DNA of 64,000 nt from Euborellia annulipes (Eukaryota; Arthropoda; Insecta; Dermaptera; Anisolabididae), in assembly GCA_023213315.1 (NCBI GenBank), contig JAKCPI010001938.1, forward strand, positions 1-64,000, in the 5' to 3' direction. The notes under the pieces are model-generated. The model was given only the letters and a program-made list of their open reading frames with translations, was not told where the DNA came from and searched no databases. This document shows positions 23,030 to 33,445 of this stretch, piece by piece. The stretch's first letter is position 1, and the number at the start of each line of letters is the position of its first letter. A program made the translations under genes and the position numbers.

Positions 23030-23221
23030 TATTATCTAAAAAAAATTTCTCCACTTTAAGTTTCTTGGAAAGGGGGGGGGGTTCATAAAACTTTTGGCCC
23101 CCCCCCCCCCCCAAGCAGAAATCCTGGCTACGCTACTGCCTTCAATGTCTTTTTTCAAAAAACAAAAATCATCCAACAGGAAAGGGAGCAGGCGCAGCAA
23201 AGGCCTTAATAATTTAATGAG

Positions 23222-23312
23222 ACGTTTCGGGGAAATTTCATTTTCAGTAATATAATAATTTTTTTGGAAAGATTACAACGTTTCGGTCAATCATTCTGTG
23301 GCCTTTTCAGGT
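23222..23312 (-). repeat. Two decayed hammerhead-like motifs in tandem
   Basis: Minus strand: CTGAAAATGAAATTTCCCCGAAACGTC and CTGAAAAGGCC...GACCGAAACGTTG. Both have A in place of the invariant G of CUGANGA, so they should not cleave. A GAAACGTC piece of the first type is at about 49920. Confidence 0.4.
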
Positions 23313-23512
23313 ACAATTCAGTTAAGATTACAAAGGTTATTATTTTTTTTTTTTAGTTTTTTCTAATTTTCTGAAAATTCCTTTTAAGGATTTCTTTCAA
23401 ACTTTAAATATTTTGATATAAGATTGAGGTGGCTGTAGATATAGTTGATACAGGACCAAGGAAGTTGGTAGCCATTAAGTGAGCCTCTTTATTAAATAAA
23501 AACTCTCAAGTG

Positions 23513-23556
23513 TTGAGACGTTTCGGCTTTAATCTGCTAATGCCATCATCAGTCAA
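23513..23556 (-). ncRNA. Hammerhead ribozyme-like motif C
   Basis: Minus strand: TTGA, core CTGATGA, T, stem II GGC/GCC with a 14-nt loop, GAAAC, GTC, TCAA. Stem I is UUGA/UCAA and all conserved core positions are present. Stem III is only the ACGU type, as in dimer-acting hammerheads. It lies downstream, on the same strand, of the Penelope-like endonuclease at 24074-24362, consistent with a Penelope-like terminal repeat. Confidence 0.65.
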
Positions 23557-24073
23557 TTAGAGCTGGAAAGTCATACATTTAATTAATATTAAAGTTGTTA
23601 ATCACAAATACAAATAAAATATTTTATATAAGATATACAAAAAAATTCTCACAGTATAAGTATATTTATATACATTTTGTGGTATATAAATAGTTTCTAT
23701 TTGTATGCTTCCAGTCATTCAATACGTGTGTATTCGCTTAAGTATCAGCTTGCTTTGATAAAATGTTTATTAATTTACAAATATATATTATTCCTGAGAT
23801 GGTTTATAATATCAATGACCTCTATTATTGGGTCACTGGCTGTGGTGAGAAGCCAATAATAAATACTTATTTATTAAATTTAACATATTTGAAAAGACAA
23901 TACACAAGCAAATCCCATAATACCGTCAAAAGGTTAAAAAGATAGAAAAAGAAAAAAAAATATTACACTTTTTTGAAAAAAAAAAAAAAAAAAATCATTT
24001 TATATAAAATTTTTTAAATCTCAATAATGGACTAATATATAAATGATTTTTACTATTTTTTCCTTACACACAC

Positions 24074-24362
24074 CTATATTAACAGCAAAGCGTCATTGTC
24101 ATTCAAGAAGGAGAGATAGAGATTACTCAACCCGTCGCAGTCAGTCTGAAAGTTTAGGGCCCTGCTCCCCATTGCTTTAATGAAACATTTTTCTGCAAAC
24201 AGCCTCTTTGTAGTATTATCTACTTGCATTAAGACTATGGCATTATCAAGATCAAAAGAATGTCGTAGCATGAGAGTAAAGGGCTGTGGAAGTTTTTTTT
24301 ATTTTTAATGTCTCGTCTGTGGTCACCCATCCTGTCATAGACCCTCCTAGAAGATTGACCAA
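24074..24362 (-). pseudogene. Penelope-like element GIY-YIG endonuclease remnant
   Basis: Two minus-strand frames joined by a frameshift near 24270. The upstream frame reads GQSSRRVYDRMGDHRRDIKN, the helix-containing part of GIY-YIG. The downstream frame has HSFDLDN, KRLFAEKCFIK, ALNFQTD and LSNLY, the C-terminus typical of Penelope-like elements. The GIY and YIG strands and the reverse transcriptase are absent or unrecognisable. Family knowledge: Penelope-like elements often carry hammerhead motifs in their terminal repeats, which fits motif C nearby. Confidence 0.7.
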
Positions 24363-24884
24363 AGCTTAAATGCTTAGATTGTCCATCTCCTTGTAGCGTA
24401 TACGTTGGTCAATCTGTCTAATCCCTCCCTCTCTTGACCCACAAATTTATCTCTCTACGAATATTTAAATTTTAATTAATATGCAATTTCGTAAATTTAG
24501 TGATGAATTCGTGAATCTTCGTAAATTTAATTTTTTATATCAATAATTACATTGTATTTAATTTAATAATGTCAAAAAGGCCAATTAGTTAGTTTAAAAT
24601 ACTTATTATTTAAATTTTATTATTAAAATCCTAATTTCTGATTATTATTAATTAATTTTATAGAAAATAATAATTTTTAATTGTCTCCCGGGCGCCAAGG
24701 CTTAAGCATCGCCTGGGAACCCACCCAGTAATGTTGCTATTCCTCAAAGCTCTCCCTGGACTGTTATTTCTTATTTTGATGTTTTATTGATGTTTCCAAT
24801 GAGTAGCGAGTTTTCTGATTACAATTTCATTCAAATTTTAAATATTTACCTATTTTTATTTCTATACAAATGCACTCGCACTTT
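24363..24884. other. No gene recognised
   Basis: 24363-24430 may continue the Penelope-like remnant. The rest is AT-rich, with a small GC patch near 24690. Confidence 0.4.
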
Positions 24885-25130
24885 ACTGACGTACTTTTTT
24901 TTTAATTTTTGAAAATTTTATTGCTAGGTCTCATCTTTGGGAAAATTCGGGTACTAATACTTTACTGATGTACTTTTTTAGTTTTTTCCATTTTTCTCGA
25001 AATTACCTTTACCGATTGCTTTAAAATTTAAAATAACTTCTATTCACGGTATAGAAAACAAAGTAAGCAAGGTCTTTTCTTGGGAACCCTTGAGTACTAG
25101 TACTTTACTGTTGTACTTTTTTAGATTTTT
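24885..25130 (+). repeat. Triplicated internal segment of family H
   Basis: The motif ACTTTACTGATGTACTTTTT plus its CTCGAAATT/CTCAAAATT follower occurs three times in a row before the family H copy that continues to 25800. Confidence 0.55.
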
Positions 25131-25800
25131 TTTTTCGATTTTCTCAAAATTCTCTCCCACGATTTTGATTAAAATTCAAAAATCAATTATTTTTTAGATT
25201 CTATTTAAAATGTATATTCTTATTTTGCCATTGAAATCTTTTGAAGACCACTTTACTCTTGTACTACATAGAAAAGATAGGAGAAATGGTTGCCATGGTG
25301 ACAAAATATAAATATTTTCGCATTTTTTTTTTTTTTTAAAGTGAAACTTTTATTTTATCCCCTCAAATTTTTTTTAAAAAAACATTCACACTTTTTTCTC
25401 ATTCACACTCACACTCACACACACATTCACACAGTCTTTTCGGCAACTCAGGCCATATAAGACATTTACGATAACCGTTAGTGATTTAAAATATATATAT
25501 GCGGTCCAGGCATTCTTATTTAAGCCATTTGGTATCCAATTGTCTTAAATAAAATAATCCGACTGCCTGGGGTCCGAACCCGCGACGGTTTGGTATACGA
25601 GGTTAGCATGCTAACCTCTACACCAAGCCCCGAAGGCTTTTCCCATACTTATAAATTTTACATCTTGAATTCTAATATAACGTCGGAAACTAAATATATT
25701 TCGCCACGAAAAATCTGGCGTGACACGCACTGAGCACAACTTTCGATTACCGAAGGTAAGAGAAAGTTGTGTGCTGTGCCTCCAGTCACACCAGTTTTTT
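25131..25800 (+). repeat. Family H copy interrupted by SINE S1
   Basis: It has the 3' half, including GTTGCCATGGTGACAAAAT and the 3' hairpin (25735-25785). A reversed S1 SINE lies at 25380-25635 with approximate TTTTCGCAT/TTTTCCCAT flanks. Confidence 0.7.
25380..25635 (-). mobile_element. SINE S1
   Basis: Minus strand: tRNA-like head with TGTAGAGGTTAGCATGC (box A-like) and GCGGGTTCGGACCCC (box B-like), family body, then a GTGTGAATG-rich tail. Confidence 0.75.
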
Positions 25801-25964
25801 ATTTATTTATTCATTTAAAATATTAAAAATGTATTATGTATTCAATTTATTTTATTAAAAAAAAAAAAAATTTTCTTTCTCTTTTATATTATTTTCATTA
25901 TTGAAATTAAAAATAGATTCAACAATCAAACCTGTTCTTTTCATTAACACATACACTTGAACTT

Positions 25965-26046
25965 CGGGAGAGTTCGGCTTTGTTCGGTTTGAGACGAAGA
26001 CGACGACGACTGCGGCGGCGGCGCCAGCTCTGTCGTCGCCGCCTCA
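25965..26046 (+). promoter_or_regulatory. GC-rich island, possible noncoding first exon
   Basis: A GAC/CGG triplet-rich stretch (GACGACGACGACTGCGGCGG), unlike anything around it, followed by CA|GTAAGC, a good splice donor at 26047. It could be a 5' UTR exon of a plus-strand gene. No ATG-containing exon could be linked. Confidence 0.3.
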
Positions 26047-26241
26047 GTAAGCCTGAAGCTTGTGATTTAGTTCGATCAATTTATTCTTATCCCATCAAAT
26101 AATGCTTCCTTCCTCAACAATCCACGACACCGACACATCACCTGAGTGCTCCATGCCTGCTCCTTTCTTTTCATCCTCGATATCTCACAATTATTAAGAT
26201 TTAAACTTTCGATCGTTGGTTCTCGTTGAAACATTTTGTAA

Positions 26242-26381
26242 ATTAAAATTAAATATACAAATTAAACACTAGGTTATTTGTTTCAAAGGTTTTATTAATG
26301 TGTTATGTTAGTGTTAATTTTTAATTAATAAAACCTTTGAAACAAATAACCTAGTGTTTAATTTGTATATTTAATTTTAAT
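26242..26381. repeat. Palindrome, 140 bp
   Basis: ATTAAAATTAAATATACAAA followed by AACACTAGGTTATTTG is repeated exactly in reverse complement, with a 28-nt loop. An extruding cruciform or small fold-back element. Confidence 0.85.
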
Positions 26382-26818
26382 CACAATTATTGGTTCTATT
26401 TTGTTACAAAAATTTTTACACAATTTTTTTTTTATCGAATATCTCAAACTATTCGATATTTTGAAAACCTAAATTTAGTTTCTTTTATGCGGTAAAAGAA
26501 TCGGTAAAGATTCGAAAAAAATTTCAAAAAAAATTCTACAAATCTATTAAGAAAAATGCCCTTTTGGCACGAAAGGATTGTAACCAAGATCGGAGGTGAA
26601 CTACTAGATGATAAAACAGCCGTTTTTTTAGTTATGCGGAATAGATACGATATATCATGACGATACTAAACAATATCAGGGATATTTAAAATCGTTATTT
26701 TCAATGACAAAATACTCAAAAATCAGTATTTTTAAATATAAAATACTTTAAAAGAAATACAAAATACTTAGATTCAAAATACAAAAGCAGCCATTTTTAT
26801 AAGTAGTCTATCGCCAAT
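26382..26818. other. No gene recognised
   Basis: AT-rich; repeated AAATAC-type words from 26690 to 26780. Confidence 0.5.
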
Positions 26819-27059
26819 CAAGGGCGGATACAAGGGGGGGGGGGTAAAGGGGGCAATTACCCGCCTGAGATTTAAAAAAAAATGTATTTTTAATGTAAAA
26901 TTTTAAAAATTAATACTTAAAAATTTGATTTATATTTATATTCTGGCAAAAAAGTACAGAATGCGTCTTTAAAGTACCGAAATTAAGAAAAAAATTGTGT
27001 GCTGTGCGACCAGTCACTCCAGATTCCCCCCCCCCGAGAAATCTCTGGATCCGCCACTG
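26819..27059. mobile_element. hAT MITE, family M1
   Basis: Ends CAAGGGCGGATAC and GGATCCGCCACTG, perfect 8-bp duplication TCGCCAAT (26811-26818, 27060-27067), G-run and C-run inside the ends, and an internal TATATTCTGGCAAAAAAGTA. The reference copy for M1. Others are at 41942, 49518, 59915 and 62942. Confidence 0.85.
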
Positions 27060-27314
27060 TCGCCAATAAGTTCTTGGGACTAATTCACATCTATAACAAG
27101 TCAAAATTAAAAAAAAAAAAAAAGTTGAAATATTGAATCGGACTAAATACTCTGATCTAAGTATTTGAAATACAAAATAGAAATGTATTTCAAATACTGT
27201 ATTCAATTACAATACGGTATTTGAATTGCCCAGCCCTGCTTGGCACTGGGAAGTAAAAAAAAATGATCTCAAGGTATTAAAAAACAAACAAACTAGGATT
27301 AACATAAATGTTAA

Positions 27315-28207
27315 TTGGACCCTGTTATGCAATGGTGTATCAAAGACCAAAAAAATTCAAAATTGAGTTAAGCACGGAATATTGTTTCAAATGCTTTAAT
27401 TAATAGTATTTTTTATGAAATATGTCCTAAAAAAATTTATATTTAATGTAAAAGCATAATATTATTTTTACAATATTTCAATACAGGATTTACATTTTGC
27501 AATAATGATTTATGTTCCTAACACGTTGTTTTTTATGGTGTTAACAACCAATAAAAACTTATTTAAACTTAAATAAACCAAAATCCTTTTTTTTGAAAAA
27601 TGAGAAATGAATTCGTAGATGTCAAAATTTAATTTTTTGATATTATTCCTGATAATGAAGATGAGGATCAGAGCGATTTCGAAAAGACAACAAAATAAAT
27701 AATTTCATTATAACTTTGATTAACTGTTGCCATGTTCACTTCCATTCAGGAATTAATTGATGAGAAAATTTTGTTAATACTTTGTATTTAATTTTAAAAT
27801 ATTAATACTATTTAAAATTTATTAATGTAATTTTGATGAAAAGTTTCTAAGCTTAGTATTAAATATAACCATAAAAGAACTTTAATAATATCTTCGTATT
27901 AATTTTTGAATTATAACCTAAAATTATTTTATTAATTCAAGAGACTTTGAAGCATTTTTACAAATTGCAAATTGGACTTAGAGAATTTTGCAAAAATAAT
28001 TTTTTATATTTTATTGTTTTTCTCTAAATTAGTCATATTTTTAGAGATAATTTATGAATATCTGCCATAATTACAGTATTTACTTGCACAATTGACAAAA
28101 AAAAATGATATATAATCTAATCAAAACAATTTAAATCTTTCTTTAATTTTGATTTTCTCAAAACTCGATGTTTGGTCTTTGACACACCATTGCATAACAG
28201 GGTCCAA
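27315..28207 (+). mobile_element. Complete TIR element, 893 bp (family of copy 1)
   Basis: Inverted ends of about 37 bp begin TTGGACCCTGTTATGCAATG and are flanked by TTAA (left) and TTAT (right). A short acidic frame near 27650 (IIPDNEDEDQSDFEK) resembles the acidic N-terminus of some transposases, but there is no full frame. A piggyBac-like origin is possible from TTAA but unproven. Confidence 0.65.
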
Positions 28208-28211
28208 TTAT

Positions 28212-29298
28212 ATTTGTATCTTGATTGTTTTATTTTAGCGTATTCCCTGATGGCGATATTCTGGCAAGTGAAAACAGAACGTGTCTGCTAAAAAGATTCT
28301 TGTAAAAAATATCGTTTAGCCCCTGGATGAGTAGCTCAATGGATAAAGTCTGTTGAACGCCTGCATTATTTCCTTAGAAATATCAACTCCAATCTTAAAT
28401 GAGTTATTTTTAGGTTTCAATCAGTCTAATTTAAATTGTGAGAAGGTGAGTTGAAGAGGGAGAGGAGAGAGGAAGGAGACTGGTCCATTTGCAGATGTGT
28501 CTGCAGCTGGTAGAGCACGAGCTCTCTTAGCTACAGCTGCTTGCAGCACACACACCCCCCAGGGTTTTGTATCGACCCTTAAGGGTTCATGGCACGTTTC
28601 CTCTTTTTTTTTTTCTCTCTCTCTCTCTTGCACTCATACCCTCTAGCTACCCACCCACACGACCAGTCGCATGCAGGCGGATGTCATTCTAAATAAACAT
28701 CTTCAGATTACTCATAAAATTTCAAAATTTGTATATATTGAATGGATTTAAAAACAAATAGCAAATAAACACCTATACCCATTAATTTTCTTTGAAATCG
28801 CCTGATAAGAAAGAAAGCAACCGCCAACAAGATCGCGGCCCCGAATAACGAAATGTGGAACGTCCCCCGGATTATTAAGAATATTGTCATGGCCTTTGCA
28901 GCAATTAAAAAAAAAAAATGTAATTTAACTTTCTGGTGAACTTGGTTGAATAAATAGGGTCTATTTTCTGTTCATCTCGAAGAAGTTTTGTATATAAATG
29001 ATTATCTACTTGGAAATACGAAGTGTTTGCTTTCAGGCTTTTTTTTTTTTAAAGAAAGCAGGATGTGAAATTTGCTTAATTAATGTGACAGCAAATGCAT
29101 CGTTAATGTTCTAAAATTTAATAAACTATTCAAATTTGATCCTTTTATTGTTTAGAGATGTATCGACTCCTTCATGGATGTTGGGTAGATTTGATTAATT
29201 CATATAAGGAGTCGATATTTTTTTTGGAATTAAATCTATTTTATAGCAGGGCAACGTTTTCAGCCCCTTCAAATTCAAATTTAATAAATTTTATTATT
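28212..29298. other. No gene recognised; GC-richer patch and tRNA-like half
   Basis: 28325-28370 has GTAGCTCAATGGATAAAG, a tRNA-like 5' half. 28440-28690 is GC-richer and purine/pyrimidine-rich, with a strong donor-like AAG|GTGAGT at 28446. Without a frame or partner exon I do not call a gene. Confidence 0.35.
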
Positions 29299-29429
29299 AA
29301 AATTTTTAGTTGATTAGCACTTTACATGGATCTCAGTTGACCTTTAACCCTACTTTATTATGAACTAGAGGATTTTTATTCCTTTTTACAATTGGAGGAC
29401 TGACAGGGGTTGTTTTAGCTAATTCCTCA
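29299..29429 (+). pseudogene. Nuclear mitochondrial insertion of COX1
   Basis: It translates as KIFSW and then TLHGSQLTFNPTLLW, FLFLFTIGGLTGVVLANSS, the conserved late part of cytochrome oxidase subunit 1. It reads only with TGA as Trp, and the codon before GFLF is AGA, Ser in the invertebrate mitochondrial code. One base is lost before TLHGS. The edges are abrupt. A dead nuclear copy, not a gene. Confidence 0.85.
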
Positions 29430-29441
29430 TACTTTTTTCCC

Positions 29442-29584
29442 ATATACACCGTCTTTTCGACAACTTAGGCCATTTAAGACTTTTTACGACACTTGTTATT
29501 TGTAAATACATCTATTGGGGGTCTAGGCATTCCTATTCAAGCCATTTGGTATCCAAATGGCTTATAAATAAAATCATCATTCTA
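29442..29584 (-). mobile_element. SINE S1, body only
   Basis: Minus strand: GTTGTCGAAAAGAC, AAATGGC and the AAGCCATTTGG body. The tRNA head is missing where the palindrome at 29585 begins. Confidence 0.65.
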
Positions 29585-29751
29585 TGGGTCGTTTTGATAA
29601 CTTACCTACCCGAACATTAAAATAGCCTCCCTATGGGGAAATACATGGTGTGTGTCCTTCAGCTATTTTAATGCTGAAGGACACACACCATGTATTTCCC
29701 CATAGGGAGGCTATTTTAATATTCGGGTAGGTAAGTTATCAAAACGACCCA
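29585..29751. repeat. Near-perfect palindrome, 167 bp
   Basis: TGGGTCGTTTTGATAACTTA at one end is complemented exactly at the other, with arms of about 77 bp. It is followed on the right by TGGCATCATCAGGCC, the complement of a hammerhead-type CCTGATGATGCC, but no matching GAAA is present. Confidence 0.75.
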
Positions 29752-29784
29752 TTGGCATCATCAGGCCAGGGAAGTAATTCGAAA

Positions 29785-30040
29785 TTTTTTAGATTCTCTT
29801 TAAAATGTATATTCTCATTTTGACATTTAGATCTTCTGAAGACCTTGTAACTTGTACTCAATAGAAAAGATAGGAGAAATGGTTGCCATCTTGAAAATCG
29901 AATGTACAGTACCGTACTGTCGAAAACTAAATAAATGTCGACACGAAAAATCTGGTGTGGCAAGCTCAGTACACAACTTTCGATTACCGAAGGTAAGATA
30001 AAGTCGTGTGCTGTGCGCCAGTCACAACAGATTTTTTAAT
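29785..30040 (+). repeat. Family H 3' part
   Basis: Contains GAAAAGATAGGAGAAATGG and the 3' hairpin with AACTTTCGATTACCGAAGG. Confidence 0.65.
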
Positions 30041-30169
30041 AAAATAAATTCCTAACCAAAATATCAAAATAAATAGAGGCTCTAAGAAGAGCAGACACCG
30101 TAAAATCAAAGTCTTGAGAACAATTACTCTATTTAAATTAAAGACCATCTATGAGAGATTTAAATATCC

Positions 30170-30246
30170 TTGAGGGAGGAAATGGAAATGTTGTTCAGAA
30201 GATAAGAAAGAAGCAAGGCACGTGCTGAGCAGATGTGATGTGTGAA
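30170..30246 (+). pseudogene. LINE zinc-knuckle fragment
   Basis: The plus frame reads CCSEDKKEARHVLSRC followed by a stop, the C-C...H...C pattern of LINE ORF2 C-termini. Very short; low certainty. Confidence 0.35.
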
Positions 30247-30880
30247 GAAAATGCATCACTTGACATTGTCTTTTTATTTAAAACAAAAAGAGCCAAAAGG
30301 GTTGCAAATCGATTTTTAACTTTGACCTTGCAACTGAAAACACGATTTAAGTATTATACAAATCTTAATAGCTTAACATACAACATGCAAAGAAAATAAT
30401 TATATTAATAGGAAATAAAGTTTTTTTTTTTTTTTTTTTTTTTAGTTGAAGAGAAAGAAAGAACGAACGTAACGCCTCAAGAGGAAACCGAACCCGCCCT
30501 TATTGTTATTAACTTCCGTTCTTGTTCCTTTGAGAAATTAAAACACTCCTTTCTACGATTATAGGCTATTTATTAATCAGTTAATTAAATAATTTCATTT
30601 TTTTGTTTTAAATACATCCTCTGCGTAGAGTTTATTTATTAAATAAAAATTTTCCGTCGCGCCCTCTGACGCGGTAAATTGAAATAATAGGAAAAAAAAA
30701 ATTAATAGTGAAATCTTTAGCTGAAGAATCATTCTTTCTAGCTGTATATTCAAAATTAATATACCTCTTACGACAGAGGAGTTATTCAAGCCGATAAAGC
30801 ACAAAAGCTTTTCCGTGCATGCTTCCCTATACCAGTACATGCATTGTAAGACGTCACGTCAAAAACAAGAACAAGTAACA
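30247..30880. other. No gene recognised; possible promoter near the right end
   Basis: 30430-30500 and 30640-30680 are less AT-rich. At 30850-30862 there is GACGTCACGTCA, containing a C/EBP/ATF-type core, about 20 bp before the ATG at 30881. Confidence 0.35.
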
Positions 30881-30948
30881 ATGGCAAACAGCGACAAGCT
30901 TTTTCAATTATTAGTACAGTATAAATATAAAAAATTAAAAAGTCTGTT
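30881..30948 (+). CDS. Candidate first coding exon, unknown gene
   Basis: ATG in a good context (AACAATGG) opens MANSDKLFQLLVQYKYKKLK and is followed by the donor TT|GTGAGA at 30949. 22 codons plus 2 nt. It is preceded by the CRE-like sequence at 30850. No downstream exon was linked; a plus-strand terminal exon lies at 42405, but its phase requires at least one exon between. I do not recognise the peptide. Confidence 0.3.
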
Positions 30949-31344
30949 GTGAGAAGTCAGACCATACAGGACACAAATTTTCTGAAATCAAAAGTGATGT
31001 AATATACTTTCACACCAGATTTTATTGTAGAGATATACCGAGAGTGTATTGAAACACAAGAGGGAAAATTTATAATTTGACGGAATCTAAATGGCTTCAG
31101 ATGCCGAAAAGAGACTTAAATTAAAATTTTTGTTATCCTGGGTTTCTCTTAGCTTTCCTATAAAGTATCAGAGACATCAAAATAATTAATTTATGTAATT
31201 TAATCAAATTAAAGCGAATTTAAAAAAAAGTAGGACTACATCAATAATGTACTAGTATCTAATCATGTACCGATTTTATTCAAAAGATTATTTCACGCCT
31301 CAGGGAGGGGGGAGAGAGAATATTCTCCCAGGTTTATAAATTTT

Positions 31345-31560
31345 ACATCGCCGTCGGAGCTTGGTGTAGGGGTTAGAGTGCTAACCTCGTATACCAAAAG
31401 TCGCGAGTTCGGACCCCAGGCAGTCCGATGATTTTATTTAAGCCATTTGGATACCAGATGGCTTAAATAGAAATGCATGACCCCCCAATAGATATTTTCA
31501 TGAAATAACGGTTATCGTCAAAGTCTAAACTGTGAATTTTGTGTGAGTGTGAGTGTAAAT
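31345..31560 (+). mobile_element. SINE S1
   Basis: Head GCTTGGTGTAGGGGTTAGAG and box-B-like GAGTTCGGACCCC, body with GCAGTCCGATGATTTTATTT, and a GTGTGAGTG tail. Confidence 0.75.
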
Positions 31561-31625
31561 GAGAATATGTCAAAAATTCGATGTCGAGATTACACGTTTT
31601 GAGGTCCTGTGTGAATGTTAAAAAA

Positions 31626-31780
31626 AAATCGTGTGGTTTTATGAAACCACGATGCAAGTGAAACTTTTTTTTTCGGATCGTAGGCTTTTAACTGAAAATT
31701 TCCAGAAAATGGGATTGATAATGGGAAATCAATAGACGCATGTTAAAAACTGAGAACAAAATATTTATTTAGTAATATAA
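31626..31780 (+). repeat. Fragment of the 17/20-kb inverted repeat family
   Basis: Shares GTGTGGTTTTATGAAACCAC and CATGTTAAAAACTGAGAACA with 16963 and 20535. Confidence 0.6.
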
Positions 31781-31784
31781 ATAT

Positions 31785-31900
31785 TTTCGCATGCTAATAA
31801 ATTATACATCTTGAATTCTAATATATCGGTGGAAACTAAATATATCTCGACACAAAAAATCTAGTGTGACAAGCACAGGTGCGACCGGTCACACCAGATT
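31785..31900 (+). repeat. Family H 3' fragment
   Basis: Contains AAACTAAATATATCTCGACA and a shortened 3' end GTCACACCAGATT. Confidence 0.55.
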
Positions 31901-32173
31901 CTTTCTTTCCCTTACTAAGAAGCGGACCTGAGTGGATATAAATTTAAATGAACGAATCAATTAGTCAATCAATGAGTTGGTGTCAAAAATCATGTAGCAC
32001 CGAAAAGAGATTTCCTGTATAAAGAAACAAAAAAAAAAAAAAATGTTCTAACTATAAAAAGATTCCTAATGTCTTTTTTTTTTTTTTAATTAAAAAAAAA
32101 AAAAAACATGTATATCCATCAAAATCTCGACATCGAATTTTTGACATGATCGCAATACTTTCTCTCCTATATA

Positions 32174-32717
32174 CACTCCCCGCAAAAAAAGTGGCGCACT
32201 TCGTTTCTTCTTTAAGAAGACCTGTTCTAATCTATTCTAATGATACTGTAATTTATTAAACATTTAATATGAATAAACTTATACATTTCTAAATAACTTT
32301 AGCACAAATTCAAAACATTTTAATCAAATTATACAATTTAAATAAAATAAAGAAAAATATGTGTATTTTCAATTTTTGAGACAAATCAACTTAATCTCGA
32401 TATGTTTTGTTGGATATTAATTAAAAATTTTGTTTTTATAAGAATTTCCAATAAATAGAACAGAGAAAAACTGAAAAGGAAAGATTATTTTAAAATATTA
32501 AAAATTTGGCGTTAATAAAAAAAATTTCAACATTTTTGTCTTTGTTTTGATTAAATTAAAATTATTTATTAAAATGATATGAATTTGTGTTAAATTTACT
32601 TAGAAATGAATAAGATACTTCATATTAAATGTTTAATAAATTTCAGTATCATTAAGGTAGAGTAAAATAGGTATTTTTAAGAAGAAACAAAGTGCGCCAC
32701 TTTTTTGCGGGGCAGTG
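32174..32717. mobile_element. Tc1/mariner-like MITE in a family H hairpin
   Basis: Ends CACTCCCCGCAAAAAAAG and TTTTTTGCGGGGCAGTG with TA on both sides (32172-32173, 32718-32719). The arms extend inverted (GTGGCGCACTTCGTTTCTTC and a near-complement). It is inserted in the terminal hairpin of a family H fragment, whose halves lie at 32105-32171 and 32720-32745. Confidence 0.75.
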
Positions 32718-32854
32718 TATTTCATATATAGGGTACGAGAAAGTAAAAATCAGTAGTGATCTCCTTTCGACTTGTTTGTTTATCTACTCTAAAAGTGGGG
32801 GATTATTTTATCAAAATATGACAAAAACAAGAAGAAAAAAATAAAATAAGATTA

Positions 32855-33445
32855 TGAAGTAATTTAAATAGAAGAATTTCGATGGCTGAGTGTTAATTAT
32901 TAGGATTAGGAAGATGTATGGCAGCCAGCAAGTGATAAAGAAACTATTTGATTATCGTCGGCGTTTCGGTATCACGTCGATCCCATCTTTAGGACTTAAA
33001 GTCAAAAAAACATTTTTATTTGGTGTTAATTCGGCAAAATACAAACAATTTTTACAAGTATTTATTTTATGTAAATGTATAAAAGAATTTAGTCAGTCTT
33101 TCAATCTTGGCCAGTGCTGTCGTTTCGGGCCCATTTGCCACAAATTAAAAATATAGCCCATGCGCCTACGGCAATTCTCATATACAGCTAATGGTATATG
33201 CAAATATAAGTATTTATATTTGTATGAACCCAAATTGCATCTATCTAAGCAACAATAACAGTGTTTTGTTTTTTTATAAAAAAATACTTGTAAAAATTGT
33301 TTGTAATTTGCCGAATTAACACCAAATAAAAATGTTTTAATGACCGTAGGTCCTGAAGATGGGATCGACGTGATCCCGAAACGTCGACGAAAATCAAATA
33401 GTTTCTTTATCACTTGCTGGCTGCCATACATCTTTTCTGATCCTA
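32855..33445. mobile_element. Hammerhead fold-back element F
   Basis: A 14-bp duplication ATAAAATAAGATTA (32841-32854, 33446-33459) flanks inverted arms ending in TGGCAGCCAG/CTGGCTGCCA. A one-sided left tail contains GATGGCTGAGTG. The right arm carries an intact hammerhead motif; in the left arm the core reads CTAAAGA. The loop (33070-33250) is shared with element N. Confidence 0.75.
33350..33388 (+). ncRNA. Hammerhead ribozyme-like motif F
   Basis: GTC, core CTGAAGA, T, stem II GGGATC/GATCCC (6 bp perfect, 5-nt loop), GAAAC, GTC, GAC. Stem I is GUC/GAC. Stem III is the ACGU type. Confidence 0.6.

Larger units (their letters stand above)
21270..23138. mobile_element. hAT MITE carrying two other transposons
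   Basis: Ends CAGTGGCGTATTCAGG and CCTGGCTACGCTACTG with a perfect 8-bp duplication CCTTCAAT (21262-21269, 23139-23146). Long G and C runs lie just inside the ends. The interior holds the CACTA-like element 21536-22517 and the pogo-like element 22526-23029 side by side. Confidence 0.8.

Noticed and set aside
23222..23312. Two GAAACGT motifs as active hammerheads
   Set aside because: Both cores read CTGAAAA; the invariant G is lost.
24074..24271. 65-residue minus frame as a standalone small gene
   Set aside because: It continues, after a frameshift, from a GIY-YIG segment and matches the Penelope-like C-terminus.
29740..29775. CCTGATGATGCC on minus beside the 29.6-kb palindrome
   Set aside because: No GAAA at the right distance; at most a decayed fragment.
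33110..33130. CGTTTCGGGCCC in the loop of elements F and N as a third hammerhead
   Set aside because: On minus it gives GAAACGAC with a GGGCCC but no CTGANGA.
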